Assembly: GCA_014381795.1 (NCBI GenBank) | Contig: JACNKY010000169.1 | Span: forward strand, 1 to 6,928 | Source: Pseudomonadota bacterium | GTDB taxonomy: Bacteria; SAR324; NAC60-12 | Direction of reading: 5' to 3' | DNA: 6,928 bases | Shown: positions 1 through 6,114 of the stretch, piece after piece | Position numbering within the stretch: position 1 is the first letter of the stretch | Layout: each line of letters starts with the position of its first letter | Notes under the pieces: model-generated | Seen by the model: the letters and a program-made list of their open reading frames with translations, nothing else | What the model was told of the DNA's origin: nothing | Databases searched by the model: none | Translations under genes and position numbers: made by a program

Positions 1-164
1 GGTATTTTAATGGTAGTTTTAGGTAGATATTATTATGTTCAGTTACAAACTGGTGGCAAAACATAACAATGGCATAAACTCAGAATTTTTTCCGTGCTCC
101 GCACTCCAAAACAAGCTGGTAATGCCAGGATTAGCAATCTTACGCAATCACAAGGAGTGTTATA
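1..164 (+). other. Leader upstream of the lipoprotein gene, with a small overlapping ORF
   Basis: No gene of useful length is visible. A short dyad, GTGC-TCC-GCAC, lies at 94-104. It has no T-run after it on either strand, so it is not a convincing terminator. A 23-codon ORF starts at ATG 122 (M-P-G-L-A-I-L-R-N-H) and ends at TAA 191-193. It therefore overlaps the upstream start of the lipoprotein ORF at 165 in a different frame. I see no clear sigma70 promoter pair. Confidence 0.5.
152..158 (+). promoter_or_regulatory. Ribosome binding site for the upstream start (ATG 165)
   Basis: AAGGAGT ends 6-7 bases before ATG 165 and is a near-consensus Shine-Dalgarno sequence. The matching site in the second copy, AAAGAG at 237-242 before ATG 249, is weaker but well spaced. 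The better ribosome site therefore favours 165, while the signal peptide favours 249. Confidence 0.55.
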
Positions 165-2117
165 ATGAAACCAAAGGTTTTCGAAGCTCCTAAGCTCGTG
201 CCTATTACGCGAGCGTTAACAATCTTACCCAAACTCAAAGAGTTATTTATGAAAAATTCATTTCGTCTTTATATTCTAATTATGTTCCTCGGAATATTCA
301 TTTTGAACGGCTGTAGTCAGGCTGAAGTCCTCACTCCTGTTTCCACACCTTACAATGCGAAAAGCGGTGCAAAGCTGAATTCAAGTAATGTCTCCGTATC
401 CGTTTCGACACCGTATAATGCCGAAGCTATTTTGTCTCAAACCATTCAATTAAAGCCAACTAGCAAAAAAAATATAGCAGATAAAAGCCGCATCTTGCTT
501 AAACATGAAAATTCATATTTGGCGACGAATAATCGCTATGAAATTGAATTAAACGAATCATTATCAACCTACGATGATCTGTTACTCAAAACATTTTATC
601 CTGTCAAAGAGGAATCCGCGTCAGGCTCGCAGTCATGCTATCGCCTGGATTCTGAAAAACACTCTATTTATTCCATTGATTATGATACCGCAACAATGAG
701 GCTTAAAATGCGGAACAATTGGGGTTATGATCGGGATGCTGAGTCGGCTTATCTTTGTTTCAACTTTGACACCGCCAGCCATACGTTGACGGCGGCAAAA
801 CGGTATACGTTTAATGACGGAGAGAGCACTTTTGAAGAAGACAAGAATTTTTCGCCATCGTCTGTGTTTTATGATTCTGCACATGCTTACTTTAAATTAA
901 ATTCCTCGGGTTCCAAAATTTCTCTCTACGAATCCGGATTTGACTTCAGTGTGCCCAGTGACTTTAATCCGGTTCACTCACAGGGAGTTCCAAACCAAAG
1001 AGTGATGTGGGAAAAAAACAGAACTGAAAGTTTCTCAAGGCATCGTTTATCTGGAGACAAAATTCAGAAAGACATTAACTCCATATACCTCCCGCAAGTT
1101 CAGGTGGCTGGTAATAATACCGAGACTCGTGCTGCGGCGGAAAAAATGTTGAAGCAAATTACAAGTGACTTGGTGGGTTCTGGCGAATCTTTACGTTATA
1201 GCCCTGCAGTATATTTAGCGTTTAGAAACGGATTGCTCAACACAAAACTAAAAGGCTCAACGACCGTCAATGGGGTGATTGAGCAAAATACAGTTCCTTA
1301 TGTTTTCTTTACGAATGAAATGGATGGTTCCGGTGTACGGCATCCATTCATGGTGCTCACGTCTTATTCAATTACAGATATGCCGAGCAGGTTGTTAGAC
1401 GTGCCTGCTCCCCCCGGAGACGGCAAAGGTGGTTCTTATCCCGATCAAAATGTGACTCGTGATGCCATACTACAAACCTACTTGATTAAGATTCCGCTAA
1501 AAAATTATGGCAACGTAAGTAGTCTGACTGAGAATGAGATGGTAGAAACGCTTGCGTCCGATGCTGGTGAGAGCCATCATGATGTGTATAACCATGCCAG
1601 CATCTCCTCCATTGGCGTGGCTGTTGACGGAGTCATGATTTATCCCGTTCTGAACAATATGTTGATCTCGACTCAACGAAAAGCTGAAATAACCAATACC
1701 GGTATCCATGTTGGCCGTGGGATGGGCCTGCACTGGCATGCAGATGGACATGGAGCCACAGGTAACGGTTTGAATTTATACAATTTAGCTGATTACGCAG
1801 GTAAATCGCATCCTCCGTTAATTGGCTTTGGTTTTGACGGTATTGCCTTATTTGGAAAATACGAAACGGCTTACCATGATATGGATGGAGTGCAAGATTT
1901 GCTCGACAGTTTTGGGGGGCACGCTCACGGCAATTACGGTTATCATTACCATGCACATGCTGCTCCGAGCAGTGTGATTGGCGATTCTCGTGATTATACT
2001 TTGCACATTCTGATGAAAGGCGCGTGGATCGGCAAAATCAATAATATTCCTGAGTTTTGGAAAGGCGATGCCCCAAATGTTGCTGGACAGCGTAATCGGT
2101 ATGCGGGTGATCGTTAG
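165..2117 (+). CDS. YHYH domain-containing lipoprotein
   Basis: This is a 650-codon frame whose biological start is probably ATG 249 (residue 29). From there it reads as a textbook lipoprotein signal: M-K-N-S-F-R, a hydrophobic core, then the lipobox L-N-G-C with Cys at residue 50. Ser follows the Cys, so an outer-membrane-retained lipoprotein is likely by the usual sorting rule. Residues 59-65 and 80-86 repeat VSTPYNA. The middle, about residues 100-450, is Ser/Thr-rich beta-like sequence that I do not recognise. The C-terminal part, about residues 470-625, matches the YHYH family. It has an I-G-x-A-x-D-G segment, GLHWHADGHG near 521-530, GFGFDGIALFG, then GGHAHGNYGYHYHAHA with YHYH at 593-596. 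The clustered His suggests metal binding, which is an inference, and the role is unknown. The upstream start would place 28 mostly polar or basic residues before the signal peptide, which is unusual. The gene stands alone, with about 400 bp before the next one. Confidence 0.85.
   Translation: MKPKVFEAPKLVPITRALTILPKLKELFMKNSFRLYILIMFLGIFILNGCSQAEVLTPVSTPYNAKSGAKLNSSNVSVSVSTPYNAEAILSQTIQLKPTSKKNIADKSRILLKHENSYLATNNRYEIELNESLSTYDDLLLKTFYPVKEESASGSQSCYRLDSEKHSIYSIDYDTATMRLKMRNNWGYDRDAESAYLCFNFDTASHTLTAAKRYTFNDGESTFEEDKNFSPSSVFYDSAHAYFKLNSSGSKISLYESGFDFSVPSDFNPVHSQGVPNQRVMWEKNRTESFSRHRLSGDKIQKDINSIYLPQVQVAGNNTETRAAAEKMLKQITSDLVGSGESLRYSPAVYLAFRNGLLNTKLKGSTTVNGVIEQNTVPYVFFTNEMDGSGVRHPFMVLTSYSITDMPSRLLDVPAPPGDGKGGSYPDQNVTRDAILQTYLIKIPLKNYGNVSSLTENEMVETLASDAGESHHDVYNHASISSIGVAVDGVMIYPVLNNMLISTQRKAEITNTGIHVGRGMGLHWHADGHGATGNGLNLYNLADYAGKSHPPLIGFGFDGIALFGKYETAYHDMDGVQDLLDSFGGHAHGNYGYHYHAHAAPSSVIGDSRDYTLHILMKGAWIGKINNIPEFWKGDAPNVAGQRNRYAGDR
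237..242 (+). promoter_or_regulatory. Ribosome binding site for the preferred start (ATG 249)
   Basis: AAAGAG lies 6 bases before ATG 249. That ATG opens directly onto the lipoprotein signal peptide M-K-N-S-F-R and its lipobox Cys. The site is weaker than the one at 152-158 but decides the start if the signal peptide is taken as the guide. Confidence 0.5.
339..422 (+). repeat. Internal repeat encoding VSTPYNA twice (339-359 and 402-422)
   Basis: The two copies begin 63 bp apart, so they are in frame. Their DNA differs mainly at third codon positions (TCC/TCG, CCT/CCG, TAC/TAT), which indicates an old duplication kept at the protein level. They lie just after the lipidated Cys, in what is probably the linker between the membrane anchor and the folded domain. 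Confidence 0.7.
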
Positions 2118-2220
2118 CACATTTTATGTTGAGAATATTTAACAGTTGAACCAATAGCAAGAAAGATCAAATGAATCTAAATTTAAAATTTCCCAGCGGA
2201 AAATAACAGAAGGAAATAAA

Positions 2221-2235
2221 AATCATGTAGATTTG
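2221..2235 (+). repeat. Left half of a 15-bp perfect inverted repeat (partner 6914-6928)
   Basis: AATCATGTAGATTTG is the exact reverse complement of the last 15 bases of the window. Similarity stops at the inner edge, since 2236 onward does not match the complement of the bases before 6914. The outer edge of the partner cannot be seen. The orientation is that of terminal inverted repeats around 2221-6928, but no transposase is present between them. Confidence 0.6.
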
Positions 2236-2431
2236 TCAAGCAATACGAAATTATACAATGAAGACTAAACAGGACAAAACCATTCAGGCCATCAAGCACA
2301 ACAGGAGAAAAAAGGATTAGCCTTTGTAGGCCGTCTCCCAAAAATTCTTTGTAACAGACTTGCGACTGGTGATGTTGTTTTTGAAGAGTTGCCTCTGTTT
2401 AAAATTCCGACAAAATTTTGACGTTTCGCAG

Positions 2432-2471
2432 TAACGCCATTGACCACCGTACGCCAGTGAACACAGCGTTA
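2432..2471. repeat. Imperfect 40-bp dyad with TAACGC/GCGTTA arms
   Basis: TAACGC (2432-2437) and GCGTTA (2466-2471) are exact reverse complements. The middle contains the palindrome CGTACG, and pairing between is poor. The outline resembles an integron attC site (TAAC...GTTA), but the 3' side continues TATATT, which does not fit the GTTRRRY core. It could equally be an operator or a chance dyad. Confidence 0.35.
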
Positions 2472-2477
2472 TATTTC

Positions 2478-2490
2478 TGGATTAAATCCA
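2478..2490. promoter_or_regulatory. Short palindrome upstream of the methyltransferase gene
   Basis: TGGAT-TAA-ATCCA is a perfect 5-bp dyad about 33 bases before the methyltransferase start. It is in a position where a repressor could bind or where the leader RNA could fold. At this length it may be chance. Confidence 0.25.
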
Positions 2491-2522
2491 AATGTTAAAA
2501 AAAAACTATTAGAGGAAAATAA

Positions 2523-3125
2523 ATGACTGACTTATTCAATGAAAAAGCCAAAGATTGGGATGCTAATGAGATGAGAACAATGCTTTCATCTGCGATTGGA
2601 TCATCAATATTAGTACATGTTTCTTTGCATGACCAGATGCGGGTGATGGATTTCGGTGCAGGTACAGGGTTGATTACTTCTCAAGTCGCTCCGCTAGTAA
2701 AAAAGATAGTTGCAGTAGATATATCCGAAGCTATGTTAAATAAACTTGTCTCCAAACCAGAATTACAGGGTAAAGTTGAAATAGTCTGCCAGGATATTAT
2801 TCATCAACCCATTGCTGAAAAATTTGACTTAATTATGAGTGCAATGGCTATGCATCACGTAAAAGACACGTCTAAGCTGATTCAAAGATTTTCGGAACAT
2901 TTAAGTCATGGAGCGTTAATTGCCTTAGCGGATCTCGACAATGAAGACGGAAGTTTCCATCCCAAAGATACAGAAGGTGTCTTTCATTTTGGGTTTGAAA
3001 GGAATCCATTGCAAATTATATTAGAAAAACATGGATTCAGAGAAATTAAATTTATAACAGCGCATACCATTAATAAAGAAGGAAAGAAATATCCCATATT
3101 TCTAGTAACAGCTACAAAAAATTAA
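2523..3125 (+). CDS. Class I SAM-dependent methyltransferase
   Basis: This 200-residue soluble protein has the Rossmann methyltransferase motifs in order. Motif I is VMDFGAGTGL at 41-50 (the glycine loop that holds S-adenosylmethionine). VAVDIS follows at 63-68, with Asp66 as the expected ribose-binding acidic residue. C-Q-D lies at 89-91, and F-D-L-I-M-S-A-M-A-M-H-H-V at 101-113 is the motif IV/post-IV strand. This places it in the Methyltransf_11/25 (UbiE-like) group, which methylates small molecules. The substrate cannot be told from sequence. The length is normal for a single-domain member and the C-terminus (P-I-F-L-V-T-A-T-K) ends on the usual final strand. The start is supported by AGAGGA about 7 bases upstream. 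The gene stands alone: the next intact gene is 700 bp away, with a PhzF relic between them. Confidence 0.9.
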   Translation: MTDLFNEKAKDWDANEMRTMLSSAIGSSILVHVSLHDQMRVMDFGAGTGLITSQVAPLVKKIVAVDISEAMLNKLVSKPELQGKVEIVCQDIIHQPIAEKFDLIMSAMAMHHVKDTSKLIQRFSEHLSHGALIALADLDNEDGSFHPKDTEGVFHFGFERNPLQIILEKHGFREIKFITAHTINKEGKKYPIFLVTATKN

Positions 3126-3169
3126 TTTATCCTCATTATTATTTTTCAAATCTTATAAAAATAAATAGT

Positions 3170-3325
3170 ATGTCTGTTAATTTTCGCAAAATTCCCCAGG
3201 GTATTGAGATGGGACGACCCAGTAGTTTGAATGCACGTACTCAGAAAAAAGATGGAGAAGTTATTTCTACGTATATTGGTGGAAGTAGCGTGATGGTTAG
3301 TGAAGGAGTTATTTTTTTTGACTGA
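3170..3325 (+). pseudogene. C-terminal relic of a PhzF-family isomerase/epimerase
   Basis: A 51-codon frame reads ...Q-G-I-E-M-G-R-P-S-S-L... and later I-G-G-S-S-V-M-V-S-E-G-V-I. These two blocks and their spacing match the C-terminal end of PhzF-like proteins, where Q-G-x-x-M-G-R-P-S is followed by V-G-G-x-x-V-x-V-x-E-G. Intact members are about 260-300 residues, so some 80% of the gene, including the N-terminal half with the catalytic Glu, is missing. The bases before 3170 belong to the methyltransferase and a short AT-rich spacer, and ATG 3170 has no good ribosome site. I infer a deletion or recombination that fused foreign or older DNA here. A functional 51-residue peptide is unlikely. 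Confidence 0.7.
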
Positions 3326-3329
3326 ATAG

Positions 3330-3735
3330 CTAACAATTTGTGTAACCATTATTTCTGGGGCAGTGATTGAGGTGTGCCATTTTAGGTATAAATTCCGTGA
3401 CGGTTTTGAAAATAGTTCCTCTGCAAATGTAGCCGAAAAAGACATTCTCTATCCATTAAGAAAAGACAGTTTCTTGAAACTGGAAATCACTCGTTATGTT
3501 TAGAATGGAAAAATTAAAGACAACAAACTGGAAATAATTCTTGTGAGACAATGGCAAACTCAATGTAACCTGCAAAATATACTTTCTAGTTTGCCGGATT
3601 TAGCTAACGGAGAATCTTTTTCATTGCTCAACAAGAACGAAACTGTTGCAGTTGAAAGGGGCTAAAAATGGCTTTACCCTGCAAGACAAACTAGCACTAA
3701 CCGTTGACAAAGTTCTACTTTGCCGAGTACCTTAA
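3330..3735 (+). pseudogene. Unrecognised ORF broken by an amber codon and a frameshift
   Basis: After a TAG at 3327-3329 one frame stays open for 57 codons, up to TAG 3501-3503. It then stays open for 53 more codons to TAA 3663-3665. A neighbouring frame takes over at about 3661 (A-K-N-G-F-T-L-Q-D-K-L-A-L-T-V) and ends at TAA 3733-3735. Read through, this gives about 134 residues with protein-like composition: D-I-L-Y-P-L-R-K-D-S-F-L-K-L-E-I-T-R-Y before the amber codon and N-G-K-I-K-D-N-K-L-E-I-I-L after it. Good starts are absent; GTG 3363 is the first plausible one. I do not recognise the family. The remaining bases, 3736-3833, look like leader for the decarboxylase. It could be chance open frames in AT-rich DNA, but the continuity across the stop argues for a decayed gene. 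Confidence 0.4.
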
Positions 3736-3764
3736 TTGTTGTGAATTCGCCGGCTTCATTTAAT
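3736..3764 (+). promoter_or_regulatory. Possible sigma70-like promoter for the decarboxylase gene
   Basis: TTGTTG (3736-3741) and TTTAAT (3759-3764) are 17 bases apart, about 70 bases before the start codon. The -10 box matches five of six consensus bases, while the -35 box matches only the TTG. In AT-rich DNA this is weak evidence. Confidence 0.25.
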
Positions 3765-3833
3765 TTGATAAGTCAAAAATTGTATCACAAAACGATGCTG
3801 TCACAGGCGTAATAGATTTCATGGAGTATTCAG

Positions 3834-5039
3834 ATGCGAAGCAATAAAGATCAAAGTTTTTCTCCAAACGCAGGCTTGGAATATGCGATAAATTTGCTTC
3901 GTCAAGTAACTTTTGATCCTCAACATTTGCCCAGAAAATGTCCTAATTCAGGTCTTGGTGAACTAGAGACCATGGAGCTTCTTGCACCGCATATACTTGG
4001 CAGAGCAGCCCGTTTAGATAGAAGTGATGCATTGGCGCACATGGATCCTCCAACGCCCTGGATTACCTGGGTTACAGCACTTTGGAATGCTAGCTTAAAT
4101 CAAAATTTACTTCACCCTGCAACCTCACCATTTGCGCTTGAGGCAGAGAAGTTGGTAATTGACTGGTTGACTCCTTTCTTTGGCATGCATGGTGGCCATC
4201 TTTGTTCAGGTTCAACACTTGCCAATCTGACTTCGCTTTGGGCGGCGAGAGATGCTGCGGGCATAAAAAGGGTGGTTGCTTCAAAAGCTTCTCATCTGAG
4301 TATCAAAAAAGCTGCGCGGATACTAGGTTTAACTTATGAAGAAATACCAACCAATTCCAAAGGTCAAATTGATGCAGAACAACTCAATAATATTTCAGAT
4401 GCCTGTCTGGTACTGACAGCCGGAACAACTGCTACAGGATCAATTGACTCGCTGAAACTGGCAGGACAAGCAAAGTGGACTCATGTTGATGCTGCCTGGG
4501 CCGGCCCATTGTGCTTGAGCCCTTCTCATGCGCATTTGCTAGAAGGTATCGAAAAAGCGGACTCTGTCGCAGTTTCTGCACATAAATGGTTTTTTCAACC
4601 TAAGGATTCTGCACTGGTCATGTTTCGTGAGCCAAAAAAAGCTAACACTGCAATAAGTTTTGGAGGTGGTTATTTAACTTCGGCTAATATTGGGGTCCAG
4701 GGTTCTCGTGGGGCAGCGGCTATCCCATTATTGGCCACCTTGATTGCATGGGGTATAGAAGGTCTTGTTGAACGTATTGACCGTACAATGTCGATGGCAA
4801 CAAAACTCGCTGAAAAATTGAGTGAAAAAGAAGGGATAGCTCTTTGGGCAATGCCGACAACAGGAGTAACTGTCTTTCGACCACTAACATGCAGGACTGA
4901 GGAATTACATAAGCGCTTACCAGAGGGAATGTTTTCAAGCTGTCTGCTTGATGGTGAGACTTGGTTGAGATCTGTTGCCGCAAATCCACTTGCTGATATT
5001 GATGAGATTATTTCAACAATTAATGATGAAATAAATTGA
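3834..5039 (+). CDS. Group II PLP-dependent decarboxylase family protein
   Basis: This 401-residue cytosolic enzyme belongs to the pyridoxal-phosphate fold I family that contains glutamate, aromatic amino acid, diaminobutyrate and cysteine sulfinate decarboxylases. The order of landmarks is right. P-P-T-P-W lies near residue 73, H-P-A-T-S-P-F-A-L-E-A-E near 94, and C-S-G-S-T-L-A-N-L-T-S starts at 124 (phosphate cup). S-H-L-S-I-K-K has His154 as the residue stacking on the cofactor ring. H-V-D-A-A-W-A-G has Asp219, which pairs with the pyridine nitrogen, and S-A-H-K-W has Lys251 as the Schiff-base lysine. S-R-G-A-A-A-I-P-L-L follows, and the end carries L-R-S-V-A-A-N-P. It is shorter than the 450-500 residues usual for the family, mostly in the C-terminal region, but no key residue is missing. 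The substrate is not predictable, and a few relatives act as lyases or aldehyde synthases. GGAG at 3823-3826 sits 7 bases before ATG 3834. The gene stands alone. Confidence 0.88.
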   Translation: MRSNKDQSFSPNAGLEYAINLLRQVTFDPQHLPRKCPNSGLGELETMELLAPHILGRAARLDRSDALAHMDPPTPWITWVTALWNASLNQNLLHPATSPFALEAEKLVIDWLTPFFGMHGGHLCSGSTLANLTSLWAARDAAGIKRVVASKASHLSIKKAARILGLTYEEIPTNSKGQIDAEQLNNISDACLVLTAGTTATGSIDSLKLAGQAKWTHVDAAWAGPLCLSPSHAHLLEGIEKADSVAVSAHKWFFQPKDSALVMFREPKKANTAISFGGGYLTSANIGVQGSRGAAAIPLLATLIAWGIEGLVERIDRTMSMATKLAEKLSEKEGIALWAMPTTGVTVFRPLTCRTEELHKRLPEGMFSSCLLDGETWLRSVAANPLADIDEIISTINDEIN

Positions 5040-5100
5040 AAATGGTATTACATACTCACAAATAGAATAACCGAAAATAACGTAAAGTGCACTGTTGTCA

Positions 5101-5143
5101 AAAGCAATGTTCATTTTGCTAAGGCATGTTGCGAAAGCAATGC
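5101..5143 (+). other. Leader hairpin with GAAA tetraloop and a 9-bp direct repeat
   Basis: AAAGCAATG occurs at 5101-5109 and again at 5134-5142. The second copy forms the 3' arm of a hairpin at 5124-5143: GCA-(TG bulge)-TTGC, loop GAAA (a stable GNRA tetraloop), then GCAA-TGC. It lies 29 bases before the exonuclease start and no T-run follows it, so it is not a standard terminator for the decarboxylase. It might shape translation or stability of the exonuclease mRNA. Confidence 0.35.
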
Positions 5144-5172
5144 GAGAGTAAATACTCTGGATAGATGTTAAT

Positions 5173-5784
5173 ATGTACAAAGCTGAGACTGTTGTTATAC
5201 TAGATTTTGAAACTACAGGTCTTTCTCCTGATAATGGAGATCGTGCAATTGAGATAGGGGCTGTACGTATTGAAGATGGTGAAATAAAAGCGCATTTCCA
5301 AGAGTTAATGAATCCTGGACAGCGTATTAGCCATTTCATTGAAGATTATACAGGGATTACTAATGGGATGTTAAAAGAAGCTCCACCCTGTAAGGAGGTA
5401 ATGCACAGATTCGCTGACTTTATTAGCGGTTATAATCTTGTTGCACATAATGCTTCATTCGATAAACGTTTTCTTGATGCTGAGTTAGCAAAAATATCCA
5501 GGAAATATTCTGGGCAATTCGCCTGTTCAATGTTAGTGGCACGAAGAATTTATCAAGAAGCACCAAATCACAAATTGGGTACTCTAGTGAAGTATGCGAA
5601 CATTCCGTCTGATGGTGTTTTTCACCGCGCTCTTTACGATTCTGAAATGACAGCAAAACTATGGCTGGCGATGTTGGACTATATTGAAAGGCAGTACAGG
5701 ATTGATTCAATACCGTTTGCATTAATTCAAAAATTAGCAAGAACTCCTAAAAAAGCTGTTTGCAAATTTCTGGAGCAAAGATAA
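5173..5784 (+). CDS. DEDDh 3'-5' exonuclease (DnaQ/epsilon-like)
   Basis: This 203-residue protein carries the complete DnaQ-fold active site that binds two divalent metals and removes 3'-terminal nucleotides. ExoI is L-D-F-E-T-T-G, giving Asp11 and Glu13. ExoII is A-H-N-A-S-F-D, giving Asp97. ExoIII is H-R-A-L-Y-D, giving His151 and Asp156, so it is the DEDDh rather than the DEDDy type. The motif order and spacing fit the epsilon subunit of DNA polymerase III and its stand-alone relatives. It lacks a polymerase, a GIY-YIG domain or an obvious C-terminal polymerase-binding region of replicative DnaQ; the C-terminus is just a short basic helix. I infer an accessory stand-alone exonuclease acting in repair or nucleic-acid turnover, not the housekeeping epsilon. 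The ribosome site is weak: GGATAG ends about 9 bases before ATG 5173. The gene lies alone, 133 bp after the decarboxylase. Confidence 0.9.
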   Translation: MYKAETVVILDFETTGLSPDNGDRAIEIGAVRIEDGEIKAHFQELMNPGQRISHFIEDYTGITNGMLKEAPPCKEVMHRFADFISGYNLVAHNASFDKRFLDAELAKISRKYSGQFACSMLVARRIYQEAPNHKLGTLVKYANIPSDGVFHRALYDSEMTAKLWLAMLDYIERQYRIDSIPFALIQKLARTPKKAVCKFLEQR

Positions 5785-5963
5785 AAGTCTGATAATACGA
5801 TTAAGCAGAAAGCAGTAATCTGCTAAAGAAAAATAAAATGTTTACAAACTATTTGCAACAACTGCAGGGTTATTATTTATTTACTTTGGATTAATAATGG
5901 GTTTCGATGACTAGCTGTGTCATAAAATTTATACAAACAGAAGCCACAAATTTTAAAAAGAAC

Positions 5964-5991
5964 TTGGTCTTAACTTGGACTTTAGTATAAA
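5964..5991 (+). promoter_or_regulatory. Possible sigma70-like promoter for the cupin gene
   Basis: TTGGTC (5964-5969) and TATAAA (5986-5991) are 16 bases apart. The -10 box matches five of six consensus bases and the -35 box three of six. The pair lies about 120 bases upstream of the cupin start, leaving a long leader. Confidence 0.3.
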
Positions 5992-6099
5992 ATCAGCTCG
6001 CCAAATTCGGACAGTTTTGAGTTTGTTGAATCGGCAATGTCAAATGATTAAAGCTGGTCAACTATATTGGCCTTCAGCAGAATTTTAATAAATGAAAAG

Positions 6100-6106
6100 A
6101 GGAGGT
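6100..6106 (+). promoter_or_regulatory. Consensus ribosome binding site for the cupin gene
   Basis: AGGAGGT lies 8 bases before ATG 6115. It is the strongest Shine-Dalgarno match in the window and fixes the cupin start. The contrast with the weak sites of the other genes suggests high expression. Confidence 0.85.
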
Positions 6107-6114
6107 AATCTATC

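Larger units (their letters stand above)
131..254 (+). repeat. Degenerate direct repeat of a translation-initiation region (131-170 and 216-254)
   Basis: Two stretches of about 40 bases share the order TTA-g/a-CAATCTTAC-n-CAA, then a purine-rich ribosome site, then ATGAAA. Copy A runs 131-170 and ends in the ATG at 165. Copy B runs 216-254 and ends in the ATG at 249. The two ATGs are 84 bp apart and in the same frame. A shared AAGCT (113-117 and 192-196) hints that the duplicated unit extends further 5'. This looks like an old tandem duplication that left two candidate starts for one gene. Confidence 0.6.
2118..2522. other. 405-bp gap with no solid gene; short broken ORF and dyads
   Basis: No intact gene of useful size is seen on either strand. 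A 20-codon ORF (M-K-T-K-Q-D-K) runs 2258-2320 and ends just after an A-run. A second frame is open at 2269-2421 and ends ...F-K-I-P-T-K-F. Joined at the A-run near 2308-2313 they would give about 54 residues that I do not recognise. TTGTCA at 2233-2238 and TACAAT at 2254-2259 could be a -35/-10 pair with a short 15-base spacer, partly inside the inverted repeat at 2221. No clear terminator follows the lipoprotein gene. Confidence 0.45.
5785..6114. other. 330-bp gap with no solid gene
   Basis: AGCAG-TAAT-CTGCT at 5811-5824 is a weak hairpin followed by A-rich, not T-rich, sequence. One frame is open without a start codon from 5957 to TAA 6086-6088. It reads ...R-Q-I-R-T-V-L-S-L-L-N-R-Q-C-Q-M-I-K-A-G-Q-L-Y-W-P-S-A-E-F, which I do not recognise and which may be a relic or chance. 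The last bases hold the cupin ribosome site. Confidence 0.45.

Noticed and set aside
1497..2120. Several minus-strand ORFs of 84-107 codons opposite the lipoprotein gene
   Set aside because: They are antisense to a well-supported coding sequence and have no motifs. The + strand frame explains the region.
3146..3445. 99-codon minus-strand ORF opposite the PhzF relic
   Set aside because: Its translation has no recognisable motif and no ribosome site, and it overlaps the + strand frame that carries the PhzF blocks.
2523..5039. Biosynthetic cluster made of methyltransferase, PhzF and decarboxylase
   Set aside because: The PhzF part is only a stump, the genes are hundreds of bases apart with relics between, and no other biosynthetic gene is present.
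5811..5824. AGCAG-TAAT-CTGCT as a terminator for the exonuclease gene
   Set aside because: The stem is only 5 bp and is followed by A-rich sequence instead of a T-run.
5957..6088. 43-codon open frame before the cupin gene as a real small gene
   Set aside because: It has no start codon with a ribosome site near its beginning and no recognisable family, so it is recorded only as part of the gap.
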